Of a stretch of DNA of 59,461 nt, positions 24,901 to 31,092 are shown piece by piece. A model generated the notes under the pieces. The model worked only from the letters and a program-made list of their open reading frames with translations. It had not been told where the DNA came from and did no database searches. A program made the position numbers and the translations under genes. The stretch lies in NCBI GenBank assembly GCA_023231115.1, contig JALNWA010000006.1:1-59461 (forward strand), read 5' to 3'. The DNA is from Candidatus Altimarinota bacterium. GTDB lineage: Bacteria; Patescibacteriota; Gracilibacteria; UBA1369; LOWO2-01-FULL-3. The stretch's first letter is position 1; the number at the start of each line of letters is the position of its first letter.

Positions 24901-25250
24901 TTAAGGAAGACATGATTGATGATTATGGAAAAATGCCGGAGGAGGTTACGAATTTGTTTAATATTATTGAGCTTAAAATTTTTGCTAAGGCGGCCGGACT
25001 TTTGAATATTAAGGCTGAGAGTGTGCCTATGAGCAAGGAAAAAGAGATTGTTTTGATTATGTCCAAGAAAGTTAAGCCTGCAAACATAATTAGTTTGCTT
25101 GAGTTCAATTCCAAATGGATGATTTCAGGAACACGGCTTAAAATAAACGTAAAAGACCTCGGACTCGATTGGTTTGGTATGTTGAAAGAATGTGCAAAAG
25201 CTCTCGGAAAAAGTGCAAAACATGGGGCGAGAAGTGCAAAAGTGGAGTGA
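21975..25250 (+). CDS. mfd: Transcription-repair coupling factor Mfd
   Basis: Mfd removes stalled RNA polymerase at DNA lesions and recruits UvrA. The 1091 residues begin with a divergent UvrB-like region. The RNAP-interaction domain follows (KPGDFVVHSDHGIAKFMGL, YAENDKLFVPIDQADKVSKY). Then comes the helicase: Walker A VCGDVGFGKTEVAM near residue 562, the D-E-E-Q box IVDEEQRFGVKQ near 663, TATPIPRTLN, and GRVGRGKAQAYAYF. The TRCF C-terminal domain ends the chain. It stops with TGA, and the last residues (SAKHGARSAKVE) are a basic tail. Directly behind dnaN, probably co-transcribed. Confidence 0.96.
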   Translation: MKNIISFFSEEEFKNATDLFSRSSNVSFSGAGNSSSKAMLLSRIYADAKIGIGNSLWIVNDPADLYVVKREVEMWSDRPVFVYKKRGDEEKMSFSTLSGFERDKRLSVIEFISRVVTNKNAVFVVDFLSVLQNFPNAKRLIDTKISIKKGEKIDLVSFIENLVNVGYEITDDQVLKKGEYYRVGDSLLVWPINSENVLRVEIGFDKIEDMAFVQNADYSTPFKRLSSAEIFPIECDSETSDITSFFDKKDLTVDDEIDVVDEFYDAWNEFLDKAAESCKTVSFTSFNEDETNHVHLHFLSVLKYRSAYDLANDIRDKIANSWKILFFTKNTNDVRGLFTDQGVPFVVGINNDNYKGKSVFLISVEKEDAFPVSFQAPKAKIVLINDTDVSFVKDEKKARNTSRNIFDDFLTSLKPGDFVVHSDHGIAKFMGLDQKTVDGITKEYMKLGYAENDKLFVPIDQADKVSKYIGSEETMPKLTRLGSAEWNTITSKVRKETQKIAKELLKLYAERRAAKGFSFSKDIDLQEKFEETFPYEETPGQIKAINDTKADMEKDTPMDRLVCGDVGFGKTEVAMRAAFKAIQNKKQVAFISPITILADQHYKSCVKRMEPFHIRVEMLSRFRSTKEQKETLERLAKGEVDLVVGTHRLLQPDVKFKDLGLVIVDEEQRFGVKQKEKFKELRREVDILTLTATPIPRTLNICLNKLRDITTITTPPFGRLPIITEVRKYSPSLVREAILTEVKRGGQVYFLHNRVQTINSVADKLRMLVPEARFEVAHGKLGSGDLEDRIMAFKEGKFDVLVSSTIIENGIDLSNANTLIVNNAERFGLSQLYQLRGRVGRGKAQAYAYFLYQGQRLKLDAKKRLRAIVEASELGSGFQIAMKDLEIRGAGDILGANQHGVINVVGVSHFMRMLNRAVEDLKAGRIAEGEEEITDVTVELPVPAYIPDEYIPDAKDKISAYQKLSSADSVEYLKEVKEDMIDDYGKMPEEVTNLFNIIELKIFAKAAGLLNIKAESVPMSKEKEIVLIMSKKVKPANIISLLEFNSKWMISGTRLKINVKDLGLDWFGMLKECAKALGKSAKHGARSAKVE

Positions 25251-25280
25251 TGTTTGGGGGCTGGATGATGAAACTTTTAA

Positions 25281-25309
25281 TTTACAATCGTCTATCAATC
25301 GTCTATAAT
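25281..25309 (+). promoter_or_regulatory. Leaderless-type promoter of the fic gene
   Basis: TTTACA (25281-25286), 17 bp spacer, perfect TATAAT (25304-25309). The ATG is only 7 nt after the -10, where transcription itself should begin, so the mRNA is probably leaderless. Confidence 0.65.
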
Positions 25310-25315
25310 GTGTCT

Positions 25316-26362
25316 ATGATTAAACCCATTTCGTTTCAGCCTTCTTATGTTGTCACCCCTCGACTTTTGGCTAACGTTAAACGTATTACACAGTTGGTGG
25401 TTGAATTAAATCATGGGCGTTTTTCTAAAGTTGTTCTTTTGGATCTTGAACGCATGGCGCGCGAAGTTTCAGCCTATTCTTCAACTAGTATAGAAGGGAA
25501 TCCACTTCCTCTTACTGAAGTTAAAAAAATTATAAAATACGCGCCTGAGCATGTCAGGGACAGCGAACGCGAGGTTCTCAATTATAATCGGGCACTTGTT
25601 CACCTAAATGCGTTGCTTCAAAAAGATAAGGATTTTTTTGATTTAAAGCTTGTTCTTGATATCCAAAAAACGGTTACTGCTGGGCTTATTGACAAGTTTA
25701 GATCCGGGAAACTCAGGAAAGAGCCTGTGTTTGTTAATAATCCTCAAACGCGGCAGGCAATTTATTTTCCACCTGACCACAAAGATGTTTCTCGTCTCGT
25801 TGATGAGCTTTTTGAGTATGTAAAGATAAATAAAAACAAATTGGATCCTTTGATTATTGCCGGAATTTTTCACAAGCAGTTTGTTGTCATCCACCCCTTT
25901 GTGGACGGCAACGGTAGGACTACCCGATTGGCAACAAAAGTGTTGTTGGCAGGTATGGGGCTAAATACTTTTAATCTTTTTAGTTTTGAGAATTATTACA
26001 ATCAAAATGTTACGAAGTATTTTCAAAACGTAGGGCTGGTCGGGAATTATTATGACCTAAAAGACTCGATAGATTTTACTGCGTGGCTGGAATATTTTAC
26101 GGATGGTATTATTGATGAACTACTGCGGGTTGGAGGAGAGTTATCTAAGGCAAACATTACTCCTGCAACAAAATTACAACCGTATCACCATGCGATGATG
26201 GATTTTATTAAAAAACACGGATTTATCAAAGACAGCGATTATGCCGGATTGACGGATAGGGCCAGACCAACACGAAATTTGGACTTTAAAAAATTGAGAC
26301 AGCTTGGATTTATCGAGAAACAGGGTAAAGGGAAGGCAACGTATTATGTGTTGAAAAACTAA
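25316..26362 (+). CDS. Fic-domain protein (AMPylase family) with N-terminal inhibitory motif
   Basis: The 348 residues carry the canonical Fic active site HPFVDGNGRTTR (about 192-203), with the catalytic His, the acidic metal ligand and both glycines. Upstream is the inhibitory helix motif S/T-x-x-x-E-G/N in STSIEGNPL (about 57-65), which makes it a class II, self-inhibited Fic protein. A C-terminal winged-helix-like region follows (MDFIKKHGFIKDSDYAGL, RNLDFKKLRQLGFIEKQGKG). Fic enzymes usually transfer AMP to a target hydroxyl. Start set at ATG 25316 because of the promoter; an upstream reading into mfd is not credible. Confidence 0.92.
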   Translation: MIKPISFQPSYVVTPRLLANVKRITQLVVELNHGRFSKVVLLDLERMAREVSAYSSTSIEGNPLPLTEVKKIIKYAPEHVRDSEREVLNYNRALVHLNALLQKDKDFFDLKLVLDIQKTVTAGLIDKFRSGKLRKEPVFVNNPQTRQAIYFPPDHKDVSRLVDELFEYVKINKNKLDPLIIAGIFHKQFVVIHPFVDGNGRTTRLATKVLLAGMGLNTFNLFSFENYYNQNVTKYFQNVGLVGNYYDLKDSIDFTAWLEYFTDGIIDELLRVGGELSKANITPATKLQPYHHAMMDFIKKHGFIKDSDYAGLTDRARPTRNLDFKKLRQLGFIEKQGKGKATYYVLKN

Positions 26363-26400
26363 CTGTTCACCGGTGTTGTATAAGTGTTTGTGGGCTTAGG

Positions 26401-26429
26401 TTGCTTTTGCATTAATAATTTGATATAAT
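26401..26429 (+). promoter_or_regulatory. Promoter ahead of the first repeat-domain paralogue
   Basis: TTGCTT (26401-26406), 17 bp spacer, perfect TATAAT (26424-26429). The start codon is at 26456, preceded by an AT-only leader. Confidence 0.55.
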
Positions 26430-26455
26430 TGTTTCTTATTTTTAATTAAAAATTT

Positions 26456-26770
26456 ATGGGATCAGCGGAATCAGGAAGAACAGAGCCGGAGGTGTTTGAT
26501 GCAAATACCGGAATTACGAATGAAAATTTTAAAGAATTGCTCTCTTGGGCGGGAGTATTGGGGATTAGTTCTCAATTGGCAGGGGTTTTATGGGAAGAAA
26601 TGGAGACGGTGGCTTTAAGGGGACGTTCAGTGGATGTTTCCAGCCTTACGAATGTTCTTATGTATATGGGTATTCATTCTGCTTCTCGTGGTATGGTTTA
26701 CGAAGTGGTACACCAAAAAATAATGAGAAAACTCCAAACAACAGGCGAAGAATTCGGTGAGGTTAATTAA
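26456..26770 (+). CDS. Single-domain member of a local repeat-domain family (104 aa)
   Basis: First of three adjacent paralogues (26456, 26840, 27751) that share an N-terminal MG(S/T) start and a domain of about 75 residues. Here one copy spans residues 8-97. It begins EVFDANTGITNENFKELLSW and AGVLGISSQLAG, and ends with L-T-N-V-L-M-Y-M-G-I-H-S-A-S-R-G-M-V-Y. The common core is F-x-x-D-T-x-I/V-T-x-E-N-F-x-x-L-L-x-x-A-G, an amphipathic helix region, then L-x-x-x-G-x-x-x-L-S. No signal or membrane segment. I do not recognise the domain; the helical pattern recalls small six-helix adaptor folds. Confidence 0.75.
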   Translation: MGSAESGRTEPEVFDANTGITNENFKELLSWAGVLGISSQLAGVLWEEMETVALRGRSVDVSSLTNVLMYMGIHSASRGMVYEVVHQKIMRKLQTTGEEFGEVN

Positions 26771-26778
26771 TTTTGGGT

Positions 26779-26808
26779 TTGATTTTACATAAGTGGGGAT
26801 GGTATATT
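26779..26808 (+). promoter_or_regulatory. Possible promoter for the three-domain paralogue
   Basis: TTGATT (26779-26784), 18 bp spacer, TATATT (26803-26808), before the ATG at 26840. Confidence 0.4.
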
Positions 26809-26839
26809 TCCGTCTTGGTATTTTTTAATAAAAAAATAT

Positions 26840-27718
26840 ATGGGAACGGGATTAGAGGGGAATGACGGGGCGCCTGTGGTGTTTGATTCGGACACTATTG
26901 TTACCAGAGAGAATTTTGCTTCTTTGTTGGTGCAGGCAGGGCTCAATGTGAGCACTGCAAGGTGGACTGCGGGGACAATAGGTGGACTTGTTTTTGGTTT
27001 TATTAGCAATGAGGGTTTTCCTGCTTCCGATCTCGTTAATAGACTTTATTTGCGTGGAAATCATGAGCTTTCTTGTAAGATATCAGAAAGTTTGGGGAAG
27101 GTTGTTGGTGCGGAGAGTCCCGAGGTTGGAGAAGAGCAGGGTGGTGATGATGTCTTGAAGGAGGCTGGTGTTGGGGAAATGGCCGATAGAGTTGATGGCG
27201 TTTTGAGCCATGTCGAAAAACCTGTGGAGTTCACCAGGGATACGGTTATTACAGCTGAAAATCTTGGTGATTTATTTTTGGATTTGGATGTTGATTTTAA
27301 AACAAGTGAATTTGCGCGGGATGAGATATGGATGTGGGTAAAAGGGGTCGTAAACAACGAAACTATTACTCCCCTTGTGGTCGCGAGTGCGTGTCTTCAG
27401 TATGAATCTAATTATTGGGGGGCAGTTGGAAATGCGATTTTTGAAAAGTTTTTGGGAAAAAAGAAATTAACTGAATTTGATGCGGATACGCCTATTATTA
27501 CTGTTGAGAATCTTTCTGATTTACTTGAGTGGGCAGGAGTGGAAGGGATTACTCCCGAGAGGGCGTTAAGGATTTGGAGGGATGTTGAGGCATGTAAGCA
27601 TATGGTTGTAGCTGGCCAGAACAGTGTTAAGTCTGCTTTTTTGCTCCTTTCGTATCTCGGTCGTGACGATCTCTCTGACCTGATTCAAGCTAAGCTTGTT
27701 TCGAAGGTGAGGGCTTAG
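26840..27718 (+). CDS. Three-copy member of the local repeat-domain family (292 aa)
   Basis: Three copies of the shared domain follow one another. Copy 1 (about 10-90) opens VVFDSDTIVTRENFASLLVQ. Copy 2 (about 130-210) opens PVEFTRDTVITAENLGDLFL. Copy 3 (about 213-290) opens TEFDADTPIITVENLSDLLE and closes SAFLLLSYLGRDDLSDLIQ. An acidic linker (SPEVGEEQGGDDVLKEAGVG) separates copies 1 and 2. The closing motif L-L-x-x-L-G-R-D-D-L-S is reminiscent of the last helices of death-fold adaptor domains, a resemblance only. The protein is cytoplasmic by sequence and of unknown function. Confidence 0.8.
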   Translation: MGTGLEGNDGAPVVFDSDTIVTRENFASLLVQAGLNVSTARWTAGTIGGLVFGFISNEGFPASDLVNRLYLRGNHELSCKISESLGKVVGAESPEVGEEQGGDDVLKEAGVGEMADRVDGVLSHVEKPVEFTRDTVITAENLGDLFLDLDVDFKTSEFARDEIWMWVKGVVNNETITPLVVASACLQYESNYWGAVGNAIFEKFLGKKKLTEFDADTPIITVENLSDLLEWAGVEGITPERALRIWRDVEACKHMVVAGQNSVKSAFLLLSYLGRDDLSDLIQAKLVSKVRA

Positions 27719-27750
27719 ATTTTAATAAATTAATTTTTAATTAAAAAATT

Positions 27751-28362
27751 ATGGGAACAGGATTAGAAAGAAATGGAGCTGAAGCGGTGACGCGTGATAC
27801 AGTTGTTACTCGCGAGACGCTTGAGGGTTTTCTTTTGCAGGCTGGACTTTCAGCTGAGGAGGCTCAACGGATTGTTGCTTCTCACGGACATAAGCTTTTT
27901 GGTCATGTTGGGGAGAGGAGATTTGCGAACAGGCAATTGAGGGCTGTTGATGTTGAAGCCGGTTTATTTAACCAAGGAGAAACGGTGGTTGCGGACACTA
28001 TTCGTGCGAATTTTGGAGGTGTGGGAGCGCCGAAGGTTGAGGCTGAAGGTGTTTCTGAAGAAACTATGACTGACGGTATTTCAGGAAGAGTTAGCAGTGT
28101 TTTGGATCACATTCAAGAGACCGAGGAGTTTACCAAGGATTCAGTAATTACTCGGGGAAATTTTGTAGAGTTGGTTAAGTGGGCTGGGGAGCGAGATTTA
28201 AGTAAAGAAGCCGCGGAGGCGTTGTTGTTTGCTATTCGGGAAATAAGCGATAAGACTGGATCATTGAATCTTTTGTTTTTGGCGAGGGCTCTTCCTTTAC
28301 TTGGATTTAATGGCCTTTCCAAAAGGATTCTTGATAAGCTTGGCGGCGCAGAAAAAGAATAA
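27751..28362 (+). CDS. Two-copy member of the local repeat-domain family (203 aa)
   Basis: Copy 1 (about 9-95) opens AVTRDTVVTRETLEGFLLQ and AGLSAEEAQRIV. Copy 2 (about 125-200) opens EEFTKDSVITRGNFVELVKW and AGERDLSKEAAEALL and closes FLARALPLLGFNGLSKRILD. The linker between them (TMTDGISGRVSSVLDHIQ) is related to that of the neighbouring paralogue (MADRVDGVLSHVE), so the two longer genes arose by duplication. The start lies 32 bp after the previous stop and has the AT-only leader TTTTTAATTAAAAAATT in place of a Shine-Dalgarno. Unknown function. Confidence 0.8.
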   Translation: MGTGLERNGAEAVTRDTVVTRETLEGFLLQAGLSAEEAQRIVASHGHKLFGHVGERRFANRQLRAVDVEAGLFNQGETVVADTIRANFGGVGAPKVEAEGVSEETMTDGISGRVSSVLDHIQETEEFTKDSVITRGNFVELVKWAGERDLSKEAAEALLFAIREISDKTGSLNLLFLARALPLLGFNGLSKRILDKLGGAEKE

Positions 28363-28380
28363 AGTTTTAAGGTCTAACCT

Positions 28381-28409
28381 TTGACTTTTGACCTGTTTTG
28401 TGGTTATAT
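28381..28409 (+). promoter_or_regulatory. Promoter of tmRNA
   Basis: TTGACT (28381-28386), 17 bp spacer, TTATAT (28404-28409). The transcript would begin near 28416 with a short 5' leader containing the perfect hairpin GCCCCGC-TGG-GCGGGGC (28414-28430). RNase P would remove this leader. Confidence 0.6.
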
Positions 28410-28445
28410 GTAGGCCCCGCTGGGCGGGGCAGATCTTTGAAATGT

Positions 28446-28865
28446 GGGGATGTATTGGCATTCGACAGGGTGACTAAAGGTTTCGTTTGCTTTAATCAGG
28501 GAGGGGCGTGGTACTTCCTTAAGCACTTCTACGCAAACTAAGTGCTAACTTAGAAAAACTTGCTGAGAAATTGGCAATAAGAGAACTTGCTGCAAAGCTT
28601 TCTTTTGTTCCAGTCTTGGCGTAATCGTTTGATTTGATTCGAACGTCGTCTATCACTTCTGACTTCCTCTAAGTCGTGAAGGCGTAATACAGAGGGATAA
28701 GGCTTTAATGTGCGTTTCGCATTAATGCACGAAAACCTTGAAACTAAGCGCCGAAGTATTTTGACTGTTTTCTTTTTTGGCGACGAAAACTCAAAACAGG
28801 ATATGATTATAAACGCAAGGTCTCCTCACTTCTGGACCCGGGTTCGACTCCCGGCATCTCCACCA
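28446..28865 (+). ncRNA. ssrA: Transfer-messenger RNA (tmRNA, SsrA)
   Basis: The 5' end GGGGATG pairs with the 3' CATCTCC, followed by A and an encoded CCA (ends 28865). The 3' part carries the T-arm GGACCCGGGTTCGACTCC. The 5' part begins with the diagnostic GGGGATGTATTGGCATTCGA. The tag frame most likely resumes at GCT (28544) and runs 26 codons to TAA (28622-28624). It starts A-N-L-E-K-L-A-E-K-L, continues through ELAAKL and ends S-F-V-P-V-L-A. tmRNA rescues stalled ribosomes with SmpB (58912-59388). The total of 420 nt is on the long side (about 360 in E. coli). The methyltransferase gene ends 5 bp beyond the CCA. Confidence 0.95.
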
Positions 28866-28870
28866 AAAAC

Positions 28871-29566
28871 TTATTTTTCCATGCAAATTATGTATGCCTC
28901 GTCTTTTGATTTGCCGCTTTTGAAGGCGATTTTTGCATCTTTGAAAAGCTTTTCAAGAAGCTTTGCCGATATCGGTGAAGAAAAAGTCTTTTTCTCTAAA
29001 GTCTCAGCGATGCCGATAAATCCGCTTTTTTTTGCAACTCTTTGCATTTCTTTTGCAATCGAAGGTTTTACGGAATCGTGAACGCAACAGAATAAAAATC
29101 CTGCGAGAACAATATCGAATTTTTCATTTTTCCAAGGAAGATTTTCCGCGGAACCGACTTCTCCTTTTGCTTGTCTTAATTTTTGATGTATCGGATTTTT
29201 CAGTTTTGGATCAATTATGCTGTCGGGAAAGAAAAATTTGCAGTTTAATGTTTGTTCAATCACTTTTGCGGAAACGTCAAAAAGATGAATTTGCGCTTTT
29301 TCCATAAGTCCAAATTCGTTTAAGGCTTGAAGAGTGAATAGAGTCGAAAGTGCGCCTATCGCAGGGCCGATATCGAGAATTTCGATTTTTTGTTTGGCTT
29401 TCAAAGTCTCCAAATTTTCTTTGATGTAGTTTTTTAGTCCTTCGGCCATCAACATATTTCCTTTTATTGCTGAAAAATCGGAAACGAGTTTTTCTTGAAT
29501 GTATTCATTCAATTTTCCGTATTTTACGATAGATGATGCGACGAATTGTTCAGGTGTGAATGTCAT
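28871..29566 (-). CDS. SAM-dependent methyltransferase (class I)
   Basis: The 231 residues contain motif I IEILDIGPAIGALSTLFTLQ (about 62-81), an acidic post-I strand (IHLFDVS), motif II-like FDIVLAGFLFCCVH, and VAKKSGFIGIAETLE after a helix, as in UbiE-like small-molecule methyltransferases. The substrate is unknown. Its promoter has a 12-bp perfect palindrome over the -35, and the divergent neighbour is a TrmB regulator, which suggests control by it. The gene ends 5 bp from the 3' end of tmRNA on the opposite strand, leaving no room for a terminator. Confidence 0.85.
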   Translation of the reverse strand: MTFTPEQFVASSIVKYGKLNEYIQEKLVSDFSAIKGNMLMAEGLKNYIKENLETLKAKQKIEILDIGPAIGALSTLFTLQALNEFGLMEKAQIHLFDVSAKVIEQTLNCKFFFPDSIIDPKLKNPIHQKLRQAKGEVGSAENLPWKNEKFDIVLAGFLFCCVHDSVKPSIAKEMQRVAKKSGFIGIAETLEKKTFSSPISAKLLEKLFKDAKIAFKSGKSKDEAYIICMEK

Positions 29567-29590
29567 ATTTTTTTGTAAGTTAACGGGATA

Positions 29591-29619
29591 ATATTAGTCT
29601 TAAGTTGTTGACTAGTCAA
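29591..29619 (-). promoter_or_regulatory. Promoter of the methyltransferase with a palindromic operator
   Basis: On the minus strand: TTGACT (29614-29619), 17 bp spacer, TAATAT (29591-29596). The -35 is embedded in the perfect palindrome TTGACTAGTCAA (29608-29619), a likely repressor site. Confidence 0.6.
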
Positions 29620-29745
29620 ATATTGTGAATATGGTTTGACTTGAGGTTTATGCTTGTGGATTGATTTTGTCCTTTATGTGGTTTGCTGTTTTTATTAAAG
29701 GGAAAAGCAAAAGTTTAGGAAAAGGGAATATTTTGTAAAATGGTG

Positions 29746-29774
29746 TTGACATTTAACTCTTTTCGGAATATTTT
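29746..29774 (+). promoter_or_regulatory. Promoter of the second TrmB regulator
   Basis: Perfect TTGACA (29746-29751), 17 bp spacer, TATTTT (29769-29774). A second TATAAT at 29782-29787 lies too close to the start codon (29796) to be used with this -35, but could give a leaderless transcript. Confidence 0.45.
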
Positions 29775-29795
29775 TTTGTTGTATAATATTTTTAT

Positions 29796-30491
29796 ATGTT
29801 AGAAAAACTTATTGAATTCGGGCTTTCGGAAAAAGAAGCGAAAGTTTACATGGCTCTTTTGGAATTGGGCGAGGCTTCCGTGACCGACATTGCGAGAAAA
29901 GCGAGGGTTACCAGAACGAATACTTATCATTTGCTCGGGGCTCTTTCTTCATATGATCTTGTTGTTGGCGAACAAGGTGACAGCAAATCTATGTTCAGGG
30001 CGCAAAAACCTGAAAAACTTTTGGCTTTTGTCAGGGCAAAAATGAATGAGGCCGCAAATCGATATAAAGAAGCGGAGACCTTGATGCCTGAATTTAAATC
30101 TATTTATCGTGATCCTGATCAGAAAACAAAGATCAGGTATTTTGATGGAATTGAAGGAATTATGTCTATTTATGATGACGCTTTGAGCGCAAAATCAAAG
30201 ATTTTTTCTTATCCTACTACTGAAGACAGAGATGCGATTTTGCCCGGATTTTTTAATGAATATAATGAAAAAAAGGCTAAAAAAGGCGTAGAAACAGAGG
30301 CTTTGAAAAATTTGCCTGAAAGATTTTCGACTTCTTCCGAGATAAATATTTATGATAATAAAATCGCGGTGGTTTCTTTGAAAGAAAAGACGGGATTTAT
30401 TGTGGAAGGAAAGGAAGTTACAGATGCTTTCAAAAAAATGTTTATTTTGGCTTACGAAAGGGCGCGACAGTATGACAAGAAAAAGGAATAA
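29796..30491 (+). CDS. TrmB-family transcriptional regulator (second copy)
   Basis: The winged helix at 1-75 (LIEFGLSEKEAKVYMALLEL, VTDIARKARVTRTNTYHLLG) is followed by a coiled linker (RAKMNEAANRYKEAETL). The effector domain has the family motif KIRYFDGIEGIMSIYDDALS. A similar F/Y-x-G-x-x-x-I-M-x-x-Y motif occurs in the TrmB protein at 9691 (FYQGKLEIMKMYEEIL). The two are clearly related but not close. It is divergent from the methyltransferase at 28871, a likely target. Confidence 0.88.
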   Translation: MLEKLIEFGLSEKEAKVYMALLELGEASVTDIARKARVTRTNTYHLLGALSSYDLVVGEQGDSKSMFRAQKPEKLLAFVRAKMNEAANRYKEAETLMPEFKSIYRDPDQKTKIRYFDGIEGIMSIYDDALSAKSKIFSYPTTEDRDAILPGFFNEYNEKKAKKGVETEALKNLPERFSTSSEINIYDNKIAVVSLKEKTGFIVEGKEVTDAFKKMFILAYERARQYDKKKE

Positions 30492-30589
30492 TTGGGGTGA
30501 ATGACTGAGCGAAGCGAAGGAATGAACCGCGTGGTCATTGTTAGCTGATGTAGCAAAATTTTATAAGCACAAACTGAGCAACTGAAAAA

Positions 30590-30886
30590 TTAGCCACATC
30601 TCATTTGAGGTTGACCACTCCATTTGTCTATCAACGAACTCCATGCACGTTTACCGTCGGGAGTTTTTCCTTCCATGATGATGCAAGGGTATCCACTGTT
30701 TACGGTTTCTCTGAATTCGACAGTACCTTCTGTAAAGTTTCGTAAACCCGAAAAAGCAGCTACTACATTTTCTGCTGGAGCATTATGGAAAGTTGCTAAT
30801 TTTTCAGTTGCTTCTTCAGGGGTCATTGGCACATTAAGCTCAATTGATTTGAAGAAGTGTGTTGGATTTTCTCCTGGTGCTTTCAT
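30590..30886 (-). CDS. Small hypothetical protein (98 aa)
   Basis: Unrecognised. The protein is soluble and compact, with alternating strands and helices: KSIELNVPMTPEEATEKLAT, VVAAFSGLRNFTEGTVEFR, CIIMEGKTPDGKRAWSSLID. The good promoter upstream (30913-30941) and protein-like composition support expression. It converges on the TrmB gene, with 98 bp between that contain an imperfect hairpin of unknown role. Confidence 0.6.
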   Translation of the reverse strand: MKAPGENPTHFFKSIELNVPMTPEEATEKLATFHNAPAENVVAAFSGLRNFTEGTVEFRETVNSGYPCIIMEGKTPDGKRAWSSLIDKWSGQPQMRCG

Positions 30887-30912
30887 GGTTGTTAAGTTAA
30901 TTCTAATGTTGT

Positions 30913-30941
30913 ATTATATCATTCTATTGGCTTAGAATCAA
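30913..30941 (-). promoter_or_regulatory. Promoter of the 98-aa hypothetical
   Basis: Minus strand: TTGATT (30936-30941), 17 bp spacer, perfect TATAAT (30913-30918), about 27 bp before the start codon at 30886. Confidence 0.6.
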
Positions 30942-31092
30942 TTAAAATTTTGCCATTTCCTCTGGCTCGTTTCTATACGGACTGTTTTCGCATAGAAACA
31001 CCTGAGAGAAGTATATGCGAACTGGTTTGTTTGCGCAATTGAGGGTTTTGCTTTGACTACACAGAAAATTGTGGTAGGATAAGCCCCTTTAT

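Noticed and set aside
28710..29081. Reading frame overlapping the tmRNA 3' half
   Set aside because: It lies on top of the tmRNA acceptor and T-arm and antisense to the methyltransferase gene.
30492..30589. Terminator between the TrmB gene and the 98-aa gene
   Set aside because: An imperfect hairpin (AATGAC ... GTCATT) is present but has no adjoining T-run, so a terminator call is not supported.
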